Positions 46,125-54,908 of a stretch of 64,000 nt of DNA are shown in pieces. This DNA is from Candidatus Aminicenantota bacterium. Lineage in GTDB: Bacteria > Acidobacteriota > Aminicenantia > Aminicenantales > Aminicenantaceae. Location: positions 2,612,075 to 2,676,074 of the forward strand of contig CP070750.1 in assembly GCA_020348385.1 (NCBI GenBank). The letters are read 5' to 3'. How positions within the stretch are numbered: the stretch's first letter is position 1; each line of letters begins with the position of its first letter. A program made the translations under genes and the position numbers. The notes beneath the pieces are model-generated. The model was not told the origin of the DNA. It searched no databases and saw nothing but the letters and a program-made list of their open reading frames with translations.

Positions 46125-47330
46125 TTAAACGTTCTCGAGAAAACCGACCAGCTCCAGGGCCCTGGATCGGACATCGAAACCGAGAGCGCATTGGACGGGA
46201 CAGACGGCACAATCCCTGCAGGCCAATTCGGCTGAACTCAAGCCCCTCAGCGTCTCCAGGGCTTTGTCCGGTTTTTTATGGCCAAAAGTATACATATAAG
46301 CACGCATGATTCCAGGAATTTCGAGACCGGCTGGGCATTGGGGCTGACACTGCCGGCACTGTTGACAGAACAGCCCCGCAAGTCCAAGATCTGTTCCGAG
46401 TTTGAGGTCGCGGATTTCTTCCGATGTCAGGTTCAGATCCTCCATCACCGAAAGATCCTCCCGCATCTCCTCGAGATTTGAAAAGGCCGGGATCGTTGTG
46501 TGCACGTTTTCGTCCTGGAGCACCCATTTGAGAGCGGCCGACATGTTGATCTTCCTGAGCCGGGTTCTGTCCCAATAGACTCCGGCCTGGGTTTTCATGG
46601 CCACCACTCCGAGACCGGCTTCCGCGGCTTTACGAACGGCTTCACGGACATCCTCGCGGTGGGTTTGTCTGAAGTTGTAAGCCGTCAGGATCACGTCCCA
46701 AAATCCGCTCTCGGCAGCTGCCCTGATGACATCCGGCTCATTGTTGTGGGTTCCAATGCCCACAAAACGTGTTTTTCCGGATTTTTTTAGTTGTTCGTAG
46801 GCACGTATGTAGGGCTCATGGAATACTGTTTCGGCACGGCCTATAGAGAGGAGCCAATATATGTCGAGAAACTTGAGCTTGAGGCGTTGGAGACTCCCTT
46901 CGATAGACTCCAGGATCAGATCAGGATCGGCTCTCAATCCCAGATCCGAGGAGCGGTCTCCCGTTCCGAAATCGTAAGGAAAATCGGGACTTGTGCCGAT
47001 GACAAAGGAATCCCGGGGACGGTCCTGGAACACGTCTCCCAGAAGCCTCTCGTGATTTCGTTCGTAGTATCCGCTGGAGGTGTGGATGTAGACTATTCCT
47101 TCATCCAGAGCCGCTCGAACGATTTCGATCCCATAGGTGGACCCCATGCTGACAACGGGAAGGCGGAGGCCCGTCCGACCCAGAGTGCGAAACACGATCT
47201 TACGATCTTTTGACTGATTCCCCGGGTTCGTTTGATTGCTTGAGCATCTTGTCAGACTCGAAGCCCCAGCGATTCCCGCAAAACCAACCTTGAGAAATTT
47301 GCGTCTGGATATGCGCGCCATCTTGATCAT
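46125..47330 (-). CDS. Tat-exported aldo/keto reductase with two 4Fe-4S motifs
   Basis: A 401-residue protein. A Tat leader (ISRRKFLKVGFAG) and a lipobox-like SLTRC are at the N-terminus. The AKR barrel includes RTLGRTGLRLPVVSMG, a YYERNHERLLGD segment with the Tyr, and FVGIGTHN. The C-terminal part holds two C-x2-C-x2-C-x3-C clusters, CQQCRQCQPQC and CRDCAVCPVQC, implying a small ferredoxin-like electron path; many relatives have only one. Start is either 47330 or the in-frame ATG at 47321. Related Tat-borne reductases occur in sugar-degrading Acidobacteria- and Verrucomicrobia-like bacteria. The substrate is unknown. Confidence 0.88.
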   Translation of the reverse strand: MIKMARISRRKFLKVGFAGIAGASSLTRCSSNQTNPGNQSKDRKIVFRTLGRTGLRLPVVSMGSTYGIEIVRAALDEGIVYIHTSSGYYERNHERLLGDVFQDRPRDSFVIGTSPDFPYDFGTGDRSSDLGLRADPDLILESIEGSLQRLKLKFLDIYWLLSIGRAETVFHEPYIRAYEQLKKSGKTRFVGIGTHNNEPDVIRAAAESGFWDVILTAYNFRQTHREDVREAVRKAAEAGLGVVAMKTQAGVYWDRTRLRKINMSAALKWVLQDENVHTTIPAFSNLEEMREDLSVMEDLNLTSEEIRDLKLGTDLGLAGLFCQQCRQCQPQCPAGLEIPGIMRAYMYTFGHKKPDKALETLRGLSSAELACRDCAVCPVQCALGFDVRSRALELVGFLENV

Positions 47331-47899
47331 CTCAGGCTAATCCTTTAACCCTTTCTTTCGGTAAATATCCTTGCTGTTTCTTGTTTTATTATATACTACT
47401 TGAGCAAATAATCTCCAGGTTTAGTTTTACTGTGTTGCGATTTTACATCTTTGAAAGTTATATTCACATAATTCCCGGTCATATCACGAGTTTTGAGTCC
47501 TGGGATTTTGCCGATTCTCCCAATTATTTTATTATCATCCTGAGCAATAACGGATCTCCGAACTCTGAGAGATGCTAGGTTCCTCAGTGTCAGGGAGACA
47601 TAAAAGCGGACACCATCCCTTGCAAAGGAGTGGCCATAACGCCTCCTATGTGGGGGGCTAAAGGAAAGGTTTTTGGCCCGTATATGGCCCGCGGGGAAAA
47701 GTCTGCATTTGTAAGACGTATAACTTGCAATACAAGAAGGATATTGAGAATGTGTTGCTGCACTTTCTGGATATTCCAGACGGATTCACAATAACAGAAA
47801 GAGATTGCAGCAGAAAATACTCAAAATTTAACATACTGTCTATCACAGAAGAAATGGCTAAAAAAGAAGTGAAGAAAGAAACTTTCAGGAGGACTGAAC
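47331..47899. other. Gene-poor stretch with degraded coding signal
   Basis: The 569 bp between the aldo/keto reductase and the broken nitroreductase hold no convincing intact gene. The first 250 bp are AT-rich and look like ordinary upstream DNA. From about 47640 two overlapping plus-strand frames look partly coding and may be one decayed gene. A short frame at 47725-47907 is listed separately. Confidence 0.5.
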
Positions 47900-47907
47900 A
47901 TGGTTAA
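47725..47907 (+). CDS. Possible small ORF or gene remnant upstream of the broken nitroreductase
   Basis: A 60-residue frame read from TTG at 47725, open upstream to 47662 without a clear start. It has a plausible soluble composition (charged, with ITERDCSRKYSKF) and its stop overlaps the ATG of the following ferredoxin-nitroreductase by eight bases, as coupled genes do. There is no good ribosome site and no recognised family. It may be the C-terminal remnant of a decayed partner gene. Confidence 0.3.
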   Translation: MQYKKDIENVLLHFLDIPDGFTITERDCSRKYSKFNILSITEEMAKKEVKKETFRRTEHG

Positions 47908-48783
47908 AATCACGATCGATGCAGATGTTTGTCATAAAGACGGGCTTTGTGCGATGACGTGCACATACGGCATTTGCCGACAGGAAGAGAAGGGCACCAG
48001 TCCGAAGATCGATGACGTTATGCTGGAGAAATGCTATCGTTGCGGACACTGTGTGGCCATTTATCCCCATGGAGCCATAACACATAGTCATTTCCAAGAG
48101 GGCACAGTAAATTCCATCCAGTTGGAGAATCTTCCTTCGTACGATCAAGTACTGGAGCTTCTCGTAGCCGTCGGTCGAAGCGTTTATTCAAGGATACGCC
48201 TGTTGAAAGGGACGCTCTCGAAAAGGTACTGGAAGCCGCCCGATTCGTACCCAGCCAACACAATGATCAAAGCACCGAGTTTGTCGTAGTCCAAGATAAA
48301 AAGATCATCCACGAAATTACAGTGTTGACAGCAGAGTCTATCGGAAAACTGGCTGTATATACCAAAAATCCTATCGGCAGAATGATGATGCGGCGTGCCC
48401 TTGGTCGACGCGGGGCGGATACCGTTTTTGAACTTGCGCCGGAGATGGAGGGTCTTGTGTCTTTGTTCAAAAGCGGAACAGACTGGATCCTTCGCGATGC
48501 TCCTGTTATGGTTTTATTCTGCGCTGACAGCGCAGGAAGCTCTTATGCGAATATCAATGCGAACCTAGCACTCCACAATGCTGCCCTGGCAGCGGAGACT
48601 GTCGGGTTGGGCTGCTTTTATGCAGGATTCGTCGTTCATGCTGGTGAACGTGATGGCCGCATCGCAAAACTTGTCTCTTTGCCTGAGACTCACATGATCT
48701 ATGGAGCTTTGGCAATGGGATACCCCCGGCTGAAATTCAAAAAGTGGCCGGAGCGAAACCCTGCGAAAGTGACATGGATCTGA
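47900..48783 (+). pseudogene. Ferredoxin-nitroreductase fusion, frameshifted
   Basis: One protein is split between two frames: the frame from 47900 to about 48162 gives an N-terminal 4Fe-4S domain, and the frame from about 48163 to 48783 gives the nitroreductase domain (RSRRSKRLFKDTPVERDALE, then SADSAGSSYANINANLALHNAALAAETVGLGCFYAG). The switch at 48161-48165 is what a lost C in CTTCTC-CGTAGC would cause, since LLRSRRSxRxF is the typical family start. The second cluster motif reads CYRCGHCVAIYPHGA, with Tyr where the last Cys normally lies; the first reads CHKDGLCAMTC without the usual following Pro. Intact relatives are FMN oxidoreductases fed by ferredoxin. Frameshift plus ligand loss suggests real decay, though a sequencing error could explain the shift alone. 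Confidence 0.75.
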
Positions 48784-48852
48784 ACTGATTAACCGCATCC
48801 AAGGATGTGGTCACATCTACGTCGTTTTAATCGTTCTACATTTTCTGCCCGT

Positions 48853-48881
48853 TTGACATAGGCCCCTTCCTGGTATATAAA
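48853..48881 (+). promoter_or_regulatory. Near-consensus sigma-70 promoter for the surface-glycan operon
   Basis: A perfect TTGACA (48853-48858) and TATAAA (48876-48881) are separated by exactly 17 bases. Transcription would start near 48888, leaving a leader of about 22 bases before the GT2 ATG at 48910, which has no strong Shine-Dalgarno. Confidence 0.75.
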
Positions 48882-48909
48882 TCTGAAAAGTATCGGCAAC
48901 TGAAATACA

Positions 48910-49875
48910 ATGAAACTCATCATTCAAATCCCCTGCTACAATGAAGAGGAAACATTGGAATCCGTCATCAAAGATATACCCAAAAAGATTCAAAACATAG
49001 ATATCATCGAAACTCTGATCATCGACGATGGTTCGACGGACAAAACCGTCGAGGTGGCAAAAAAATTAGGAGTCGATCACATCGTCGCTTTGAAAACACA
49101 TAGAGGACTGGCAAAAGCTTTCGCCGCAGGAATCGAATACGGCTTGGATCAAGGAGCTGACATCATCGTCAATACCGATGGCGACAATCAGTACAAGGGA
49201 GAAGACATCCCCAAACTGATCATGCCGATCATCAGTGGAGCAGCCGATGTCGTGATCGGCACCCGCCAAATTGAGGATGTCCCGCATTTTTCATTTGTCA
49301 AAAAAAAGATGCAAAAGTTGGGAAGCGGCATTATACGGAAACTGTCGAAAACTCCTGTCAAGGACGCCACAAGTGGGTTTCGGGCTTTTTCCAAAGACGC
49401 CGCCATGAGGATCAATCCATTGACAGAGTATTCCTACACCATAGAGAGCCTTGTCCAGCTGGGAAATGAAAAAGTAAAAATAGTGCCGGTTCCTATTCGA
49501 GTGAACCCAAAACTTCGGGAATCCCGGTTGATTAAAAATACGCCTTCTTTCGTAGCTCGCCAGAGCATGACGCTTTTCAGGATGTATTCTGTTTATAAAG
49601 CATTTCGCGTGTTTCTGTTCCTCGGGATTCTCATCGCTCTTCCCGGACTGATCGGTTTTATCCGTTTTCTTTATTTCTATTTCACCTCTGGAGGAGAAGG
49701 CCATGTCCAATCTCTGATTTTCTCCGCTGTTTTCATTATTTGCGGATTCTTCATTCTCATGCTGGGGATCATCGCCGAATTGATCAGCAGCAACCGAAAA
49801 ATGATAGAGATGATGATATATAAAATTAGAAAACTGGAAATGAACAATAAAAACAGAACAAAGGATGAAGATTGA
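48910..49875 (+). CDS. Family 2 glycosyltransferase with C-terminal membrane anchor
   Basis: A 321-residue protein. The GT-A domain occupies about 1-220: a QIPCYNEEETLE start, IIDDGSTDKT (about 38-47) for nucleotide binding, and NTDGDNQY (about 88-95) holding the DxD-type metal site. Two hydrophobic segments at about 225-255 and 268-292 anchor it in the inner membrane. It resembles dolichol/polyprenol-phosphate sugar synthases (DPM1/GtrB type), which load a sugar on a lipid phosphate used by GT-C enzymes; the GT-C-like gene two steps down fits this. First gene of the operon; its end overlaps the next gene by 11 bases. Confidence 0.88.
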   Translation: MKLIIQIPCYNEEETLESVIKDIPKKIQNIDIIETLIIDDGSTDKTVEVAKKLGVDHIVALKTHRGLAKAFAAGIEYGLDQGADIIVNTDGDNQYKGEDIPKLIMPIISGAADVVIGTRQIEDVPHFSFVKKKMQKLGSGIIRKLSKTPVKDATSGFRAFSKDAAMRINPLTEYSYTIESLVQLGNEKVKIVPVPIRVNPKLRESRLIKNTPSFVARQSMTLFRMYSVYKAFRVFLFLGILIALPGLIGFIRFLYFYFTSGGEGHVQSLIFSAVFIICGFFILMLGIIAELISSNRKMIEMMIYKIRKLEMNNKNRTKDED

Positions 49876-51001
49876 TTTAGTCGGCCCTTCCTATCCATTC
49901 AGAGGTGGAATAAGTCACTACTCCACTCTCCTTTTCAAAAATCTGAAAAGGAAGAACAAGGTGAAGTTTTATTCTTTTAAGAGACAGTATCCTCGCTTTC
50001 TCTATCCCGGAAAAACAGATAAAGACAGCAGTTTTTCTCCACTTATAGATGCTGAGATTGAATCCTGCTTGGATTCTATGATTCCATTCACCTGGTTTAA
50101 TGTGGCGAGAAAAATCGTTCGAGACAAACCCGACATAACAATCTTTCCCTGGTGGGTGGCCTTTTGGGCTCCCCAATTTCTCACAATCATTTGGATTTTA
50201 AAGCTGTTTTCAAAAACAAAAATACTCTTTATCTGTCACAACATCCTGGAACATGAAAAGAATCGCAGAAATCATGCTATTTCGAAATGCGTTCTATCCA
50301 GAGGAGATTATTTCATCGTTCACTCGGAGGAAGAAAAAGCGAGGTTGATAGAGATCACGGGAAAGACCCATGTGAAGGTAAACTTCCATCCCACTTACGA
50401 AACTTTCAAAACCAGAGTGATCCCCAGGGACGAAGCGAAGGAAACTCTGCAGATAAGAGAAGAAAATATTATGCTTTTTTTCGGCTTTGTGCGCGAATAC
50501 AAAGGACTGACATACCTGATCCAGGCGATGCCGGAAATCCTGAATCATATCGACACCAGACTGGTCATCGCCGGAGAATTTTGGGAAGATAAGAGTCAGT
50601 ATTTGAAATTGATACAAAACCTTGACCTAGGAACAAAAGTCACGATAATCGACAGGTATATCCCGAATGAGGAGATCCCCCATTTTTTTTATGCCTCCGA
50701 TATCGTGATCCTGCCCTACTCCTCAGTTACAGGCAGCGGATTGGTCCAACTGGCTTTCGGGTTCGAAAAACCGGTTGTGGTTTCCAAGGTCGGGGCATTG
50801 TCGGAAGTTGTCTGTGACAGAAAAACGGGATTTCTCGTTTCACCTAGAAGTCCCGGTGAGATCGCAAAGGCTGTTGTGGAATTTTTCAGAGAAAGCGACC
50901 GGGATGAAATGGTCGAAAGGATCAAAGAAGAAAACAAAAAATTCTCTTGGGATCATCTTGTCAGGACAATCGAATCATTCGGAAAACAGAAAGGCCGATA
51001 A
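49865..51001 (+). CDS. Family 4 (GT-B) glycosyltransferase
   Basis: A 378-residue protein. PSYPFRGGISHYSTLL at the N-terminus is the acceptor-side glycine loop of GT4 enzymes; FGFVREYKGLTYLIQAM and VILPYSSVTGSGLVQLAFGFEKPVV carry the C-terminal donor site, the latter in place of the usual E-x7-E (here Ser/Gln-rich, without the first Glu). This departs from the EFG-type motif and could affect donor choice. Cytoplasmic, or membrane associated through the hydrophobic stretch at about 95-120. Translationally coupled to the GT2 gene by the 11-base overlap. Confidence 0.88.
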   Translation: MKIDLVGPSYPFRGGISHYSTLLFKNLKRKNKVKFYSFKRQYPRFLYPGKTDKDSSFSPLIDAEIESCLDSMIPFTWFNVARKIVRDKPDITIFPWWVAFWAPQFLTIIWILKLFSKTKILFICHNILEHEKNRRNHAISKCVLSRGDYFIVHSEEEKARLIEITGKTHVKVNFHPTYETFKTRVIPRDEAKETLQIREENIMLFFGFVREYKGLTYLIQAMPEILNHIDTRLVIAGEFWEDKSQYLKLIQNLDLGTKVTIIDRYIPNEEIPHFFYASDIVILPYSSVTGSGLVQLAFGFEKPVVVSKVGALSEVVCDRKTGFLVSPRSPGEIAKAVVEFFRESDRDEMVERIKEENKKFSWDHLVRTIESFGKQKGR

Positions 51002-51004
51002 ACA

Positions 51005-53428
51005 ATGTCACGGTTCAAACTTCTTCGCCTGTTATTCGGTCTAGAAATTGTGGCTTTGGCTCTATATTTCTGGCACCATACGGTTTCTGACTTTGTGGGA
51101 TGGGGAAAAAACAGGCTTGCTCTTCACATCTTGATCCTCTTGGCCGTCCTGTTTCTATTCGCTTTGGCCTTGCTGAACCTTCACCGGGGGGCGGTAAAAT
51201 ATCTGCACATGCAAACCGGTCTGCCGATTCCAGATCTTTCTCGTTCCCTTCTCCTTTCTCTCTCTCCGGTTCTTCTTCTTTACCTCATATTCCTACAGCA
51301 TGCCGTGTTTCTTAAAGATATCCGGGGATATCTCCTCCCGACTTCGTTGACAGGTATCGTCTATCTCTTTTTTGTTTTCACATCCCGTTTGAAAAGCAAA
51401 CATCCCCAGGCCGTTCCCTCTCCAAAATTTCTCAAGAATTGGAATCCAGGACGTCTCCCCCTCAATCGTTTGTCGGTGTTGCTTTTTGTGCTCTCCCTGG
51501 CCGTTTATATTTTTCTGTCTAGCGGGCTGGTTTTTCCTCCCCAACCGTTCACGGGTGATGAACCGCATTACCTTCTCGTCACTAAGAGCATCATCAAAGA
51601 CGGAGATATCAACCTCGCAAACAATTACGAAAATCAGGACTATCTTGATTTTTATCCTGGGAAGCTGAGGTCTCACGCCTACCCAGGCAAAAAAGGGAAC
51701 GACTATCTCTATTCCAAACACTTCCCTGCTCTGCCTGTGCTGCTGGTGCCGGCTTACATGATCGGGGAAACGATGAGCCGGCTTGGGGCACAAAAGACAG
51801 AAAACCCACAGCAAAAGAGAGCGGTTATCATTTTTTTCTCACGTCTTCCTCTCTGTTTTTTCACGGCTATATTAGGGCTGGTATTTTTCCTTCTCGTGTT
51901 CGACATCACCCAAAGGAAAACTCTTTCGATTTCGTCATGGGCAATATTCGTCTTCACAACACCCATAGTTTTTTTTTCCCAGCTGATCTATCCGGAAATC
52001 CCGGTTGCGCTTTTAACCCTTTTTACTCTCAGGAATCTGGTCTTCAAAAAAGACAGCCACACAAAACGATTATTCCTGGCAGGGATCGGTATTGCCCTGT
52101 TGCCCTGGTTTGGGATCAAATACACCGTTATTTCCGCGCTTCTTTTTGCTGTATCCGCGGCCGTCCTGTTGAAATTCAAAAAAATCCCGGGAGGTTGGAA
52201 AAAGATTACTTTTACCCTCATTCCAATCATGGTATCTGCCTTGTTATATCTTTTCTACTTCTGGTCCCTCTACGGCAGTTTTTCGCCCTTATCGGCGTAC
52301 AAGGGCATTCCACTGGATACGCCCTCTTCCGCCGGAATGTCTTCGATGGTGAGAACGGACTATGTCGAAATCATCAAACGGGCAGCCGGCTACTTTCTGG
52401 ATCAGAGAGTCGGTATTTTCATCTACTCCCCCGTTTTTCTTCTCGGGATAGCCGGTTTTTTCTTTCTCTTCAAGAAGAAAAAGAAAGAGTCTCTGCTCCT
52501 TTTGGCCATATTTTCTACTTACACGATGTTCTCGGCCTATTATTACTGGGGCGGCTATTGCCCACCGGGCAGGCCTCTGATCCCTGTCCTGTGGATATTG
52601 GCTCTTTTGCTAGCCATCTCTCTTGCCGAAAATCGAACCCACGTTCGTTCTGCCCTAATACGCGTGAGCACAGCTTTGAGTTTCTTGATCGTCTGGGTGG
52701 CCATGAAGAATCCTTGGATCCTGTATCATGAAGACATCTCTTCCGATTACTATGGGCAGGCCATCGGCAGCAATCTCCTCCATGCAATCAGCAATACATT
52801 TATCGATTTTCAAAAATGGGTCCCTTCCTTCGTTCGGGGCGAAACGCAGAGTCCGGCCTCTTTAATTTTTTGGACAATCCTGATGATCCTTATCGTCGTG
52901 ACCTATGTCACCAAAAACAAAAAAAAAGAGGTCCGATCCATCTCGATAAAACAGGGGAAACAAATGGTTACCGTGTTTTGTCTTTCTCTGGTTTTGTTGA
53001 CCTATATCTTTTTCGATATCCGTCTCGAAAAAAAAGAAATATATGAGGGTCAGAACTACACCCTTTATTTTCAGGATGACAATAACTTCGGAAAAGAACT
53101 GGAAGGATTCTGGACAAAGGGTGAAAGGCAAACCAGCGTCATCCTCGCTTCAGATCGACCAGCAGAAGCTATCCGGATGACAGTGTATGGTATGTCCGAC
53201 GGCACGACAACGATCAAAGTCGGTCCCGCAGAGAAAAAAATCTTCCGCAAAAAAAGGATCGGTCTTGAAGAAAAATTGTTTTTTCCTTCTCCGATGGGCA
53301 TCCGTCTTGGAAAGGAATATCTATACACGATCACGATCAGCGACAACTCGGGCTTTTATCCCTACCGGCTGGATAAAGCCTCAAAAGACAACAGATACCT
53401 GGGTGTTTTCGTTAAAATAGCGCGATGA
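51005..53428 (+). CDS. Large GT-C-like membrane glycosyltransferase
   Basis: An 807-residue integral membrane protein with about 14 hydrophobic segments, four of them in an N-terminal extension of about 150 residues. FTGDEPHYLLVTKSIIKDGD near residue 185-204 lies in the first large periplasmic loop and contains the acidic DE motif characteristic of GT-C enzymes such as GT39/ArnT-like mannosyl- or aminoarabinosyl-transferases. After the last membrane segment (about 680) a soluble beta-rich domain of about 120 residues follows. It would transfer a sugar from a lipid-phosphate donor, probably made by the GT2 neighbour, on the periplasmic side. Its stop overlaps the flippase start by four bases. 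Confidence 0.82.
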   Translation: MSRFKLLRLLFGLEIVALALYFWHHTVSDFVGWGKNRLALHILILLAVLFLFALALLNLHRGAVKYLHMQTGLPIPDLSRSLLLSLSPVLLLYLIFLQHAVFLKDIRGYLLPTSLTGIVYLFFVFTSRLKSKHPQAVPSPKFLKNWNPGRLPLNRLSVLLFVLSLAVYIFLSSGLVFPPQPFTGDEPHYLLVTKSIIKDGDINLANNYENQDYLDFYPGKLRSHAYPGKKGNDYLYSKHFPALPVLLVPAYMIGETMSRLGAQKTENPQQKRAVIIFFSRLPLCFFTAILGLVFFLLVFDITQRKTLSISSWAIFVFTTPIVFFSQLIYPEIPVALLTLFTLRNLVFKKDSHTKRLFLAGIGIALLPWFGIKYTVISALLFAVSAAVLLKFKKIPGGWKKITFTLIPIMVSALLYLFYFWSLYGSFSPLSAYKGIPLDTPSSAGMSSMVRTDYVEIIKRAAGYFLDQRVGIFIYSPVFLLGIAGFFFLFKKKKKESLLLLAIFSTYTMFSAYYYWGGYCPPGRPLIPVLWILALLLAISLAENRTHVRSALIRVSTALSFLIVWVAMKNPWILYHEDISSDYYGQAIGSNLLHAISNTFIDFQKWVPSFVRGETQSPASLIFWTILMILIVVTYVTKNKKKEVRSISIKQGKQMVTVFCLSLVLLTYIFFDIRLEKKEIYEGQNYTLYFQDDNNFGKELEGFWTKGERQTSVILASDRPAEAIRMTVYGMSDGTTTIKVGPAEKKIFRKKRIGLEEKLFFPSPMGIRLGKEYLYTITISDNSGFYPYRLDKASKDNRYLGVFVKIAR

Positions 53429-54894
53429 ATAATCAGAATGCAAAAAAACCAGCCGTATCGGATATCGGGGTTTCATCGATAGCTAAAAACACCATCTATC
53501 TGATCGGGGGGCGCTGGCTCACCACTGTTATCCAAGGAGCATATGCCATTGTACTGGCGCGGATGCTCGGTCCGGAGCTCTACGGATTGTACAATTACGG
53601 TTTGTCCTGGTACATGGCTTTTATCCTTTTTGCCACACTTGGATTGGCAGCTGTATTGAGCCGGGAGGTGGGAAGAGATTTCGAGGGCCGGTCGAAAGTT
53701 GTGGATCAAACATTTCTCATCCGTCTGTTCACTTCGATTTTTGTAGCCGTTTTATCCGGATGCATCGGATTTTTTACAGAAACCGACCCCCGTGTGAAAT
53801 ACCTCCTCCTGCTTTTCTCCGTGGCACTGGTGGGCCGATCTCTAGCGCTCTGGGCAAAGGAAGTTTTTAACGCGTATGAATCGAACAGATATTATCTCAT
53901 TCAACAGGCTTTGTTCCGCCCGCTGGAGGTCTTAGTCGGAATCATAGTTCTCATAGCGGGAGGAAATATCATCGCCGTCGCTGCTGTGCACGCCCTATCC
54001 TGGTGGCTTCAGGCGTTAGGGGGATTCCTGTTCATCGCCAAACGGATAACCGTCATTAAGATCCGATGGTCTTGGCGAACCCACCGGAAAATTCTCTCCC
54101 AAGGATTCGTCATATGTTTGAATCAATTCATGATTTTCTGGCCTCCCTTCGGGGTTGTGATCCTCTTCCGGTTTCTGGGGGGAACAGATTTCAGTTTGGG
54201 CCAGCTCGCCCTGATCTTAGGGATGTTCTGGGTCGCTTTCCGCATCCCTGAATCATCCAGTGTGGCCGCTCTTCCTGTTCTGAGCCGGGCCGTGGGCAAG
54301 GGAGACGGCAGAGACCGTTTATTCACAGAAACCGTGCTGCGGATCAATATAATTTTTGGCGCAACAGCAGGGCTGGGGGGCTTGGGTTTGGGAATCTGGC
54401 TGGTGACCGCTGTTTTCGGAATGAATTATGAACTGGCGGGCCGCCTTTTGGGATTCGCTTTCTTGCTGCTGATCCCCTATGGCTGCGGCTATTCTCTTTA
54501 CAGCGTCTATCTTGCTCAAAAACGCGATCTGAAGGCGTTGGTGTTTGCAACCATCGGCGCTACCACATTCACTCTGGGCATGTTCATGTTTGCCCCCCGC
54601 CTTCATGTTCCGGGAGCCCTAATTTCTCTAGCCATCGGTACGTCCATATGGATGGGCAGCATGATCATCGATATGGCGAAACGAGGCCAGCTCAGCATCT
54701 CCTTTTCTATCGGCAAACCGGGGATTGCGGCTCTCCTGGGCCTTGGCGTATTTTCCGGTTTGCACGTTCTCAATACCTGGCTGGCCTTATTTTCGGGACT
54801 GATCGTTCTTTTCGGTGGAGCGATCCTGTCCGGGGGATTGTCTTCTCAGGAGAAGGACATCCTCACAAGCCTTTTTCGAAAAAAGGCTACATAA
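53425..54894 (+). CDS. Wzx-type polysaccharide flippase (MATE/MOP superfamily)
   Basis: A 489-residue membrane protein with about 14 transmembrane segments. The N-terminal SIAKNTIYLIGGRWLTTVIQGAY and the ARMLGPELYGLYNYGLSW block are typical of the polysaccharide_synt family, which flips undecaprenyl-linked repeat units across the inner membrane for O-antigen, capsule or exopolysaccharide assembly. ATGA overlap with the GT-C gene shows coupling. It is the last gene of the four-gene plus-strand operon and convergent with the radical-SAM gene (14 bp apart). No Wzy polymerase is visible nearby, so the GT-C-like protein may take that part or the polymer may be finished elsewhere. Confidence 0.88.
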   Translation: MNNQNAKKPAVSDIGVSSIAKNTIYLIGGRWLTTVIQGAYAIVLARMLGPELYGLYNYGLSWYMAFILFATLGLAAVLSREVGRDFEGRSKVVDQTFLIRLFTSIFVAVLSGCIGFFTETDPRVKYLLLLFSVALVGRSLALWAKEVFNAYESNRYYLIQQALFRPLEVLVGIIVLIAGGNIIAVAAVHALSWWLQALGGFLFIAKRITVIKIRWSWRTHRKILSQGFVICLNQFMIFWPPFGVVILFRFLGGTDFSLGQLALILGMFWVAFRIPESSSVAALPVLSRAVGKGDGRDRLFTETVLRINIIFGATAGLGGLGLGIWLVTAVFGMNYELAGRLLGFAFLLLIPYGCGYSLYSVYLAQKRDLKALVFATIGATTFTLGMFMFAPRLHVPGALISLAIGTSIWMGSMIIDMAKRGQLSISFSIGKPGIAALLGLGVFSGLHVLNTWLALFSGLIVLFGGAILSGGLSSQEKDILTSLFRKKAT

Positions 54895-54908
54895 AAAAAG
54901 CAAAAATC

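Noticed and set aside
47671..47696. Similarity of a GGCCC-rich motif here to one near 62321
   Set aside because: Both have two GGCCC units separated by a few bases, but flanks differ and the match is too short to be a repeat family.
51937..52731. A 264-codon alternative frame within the GT-C-like gene
   Set aside because: It overlaps the membrane-protein frame, which has continuous hydrophobic segments and the DE motif.
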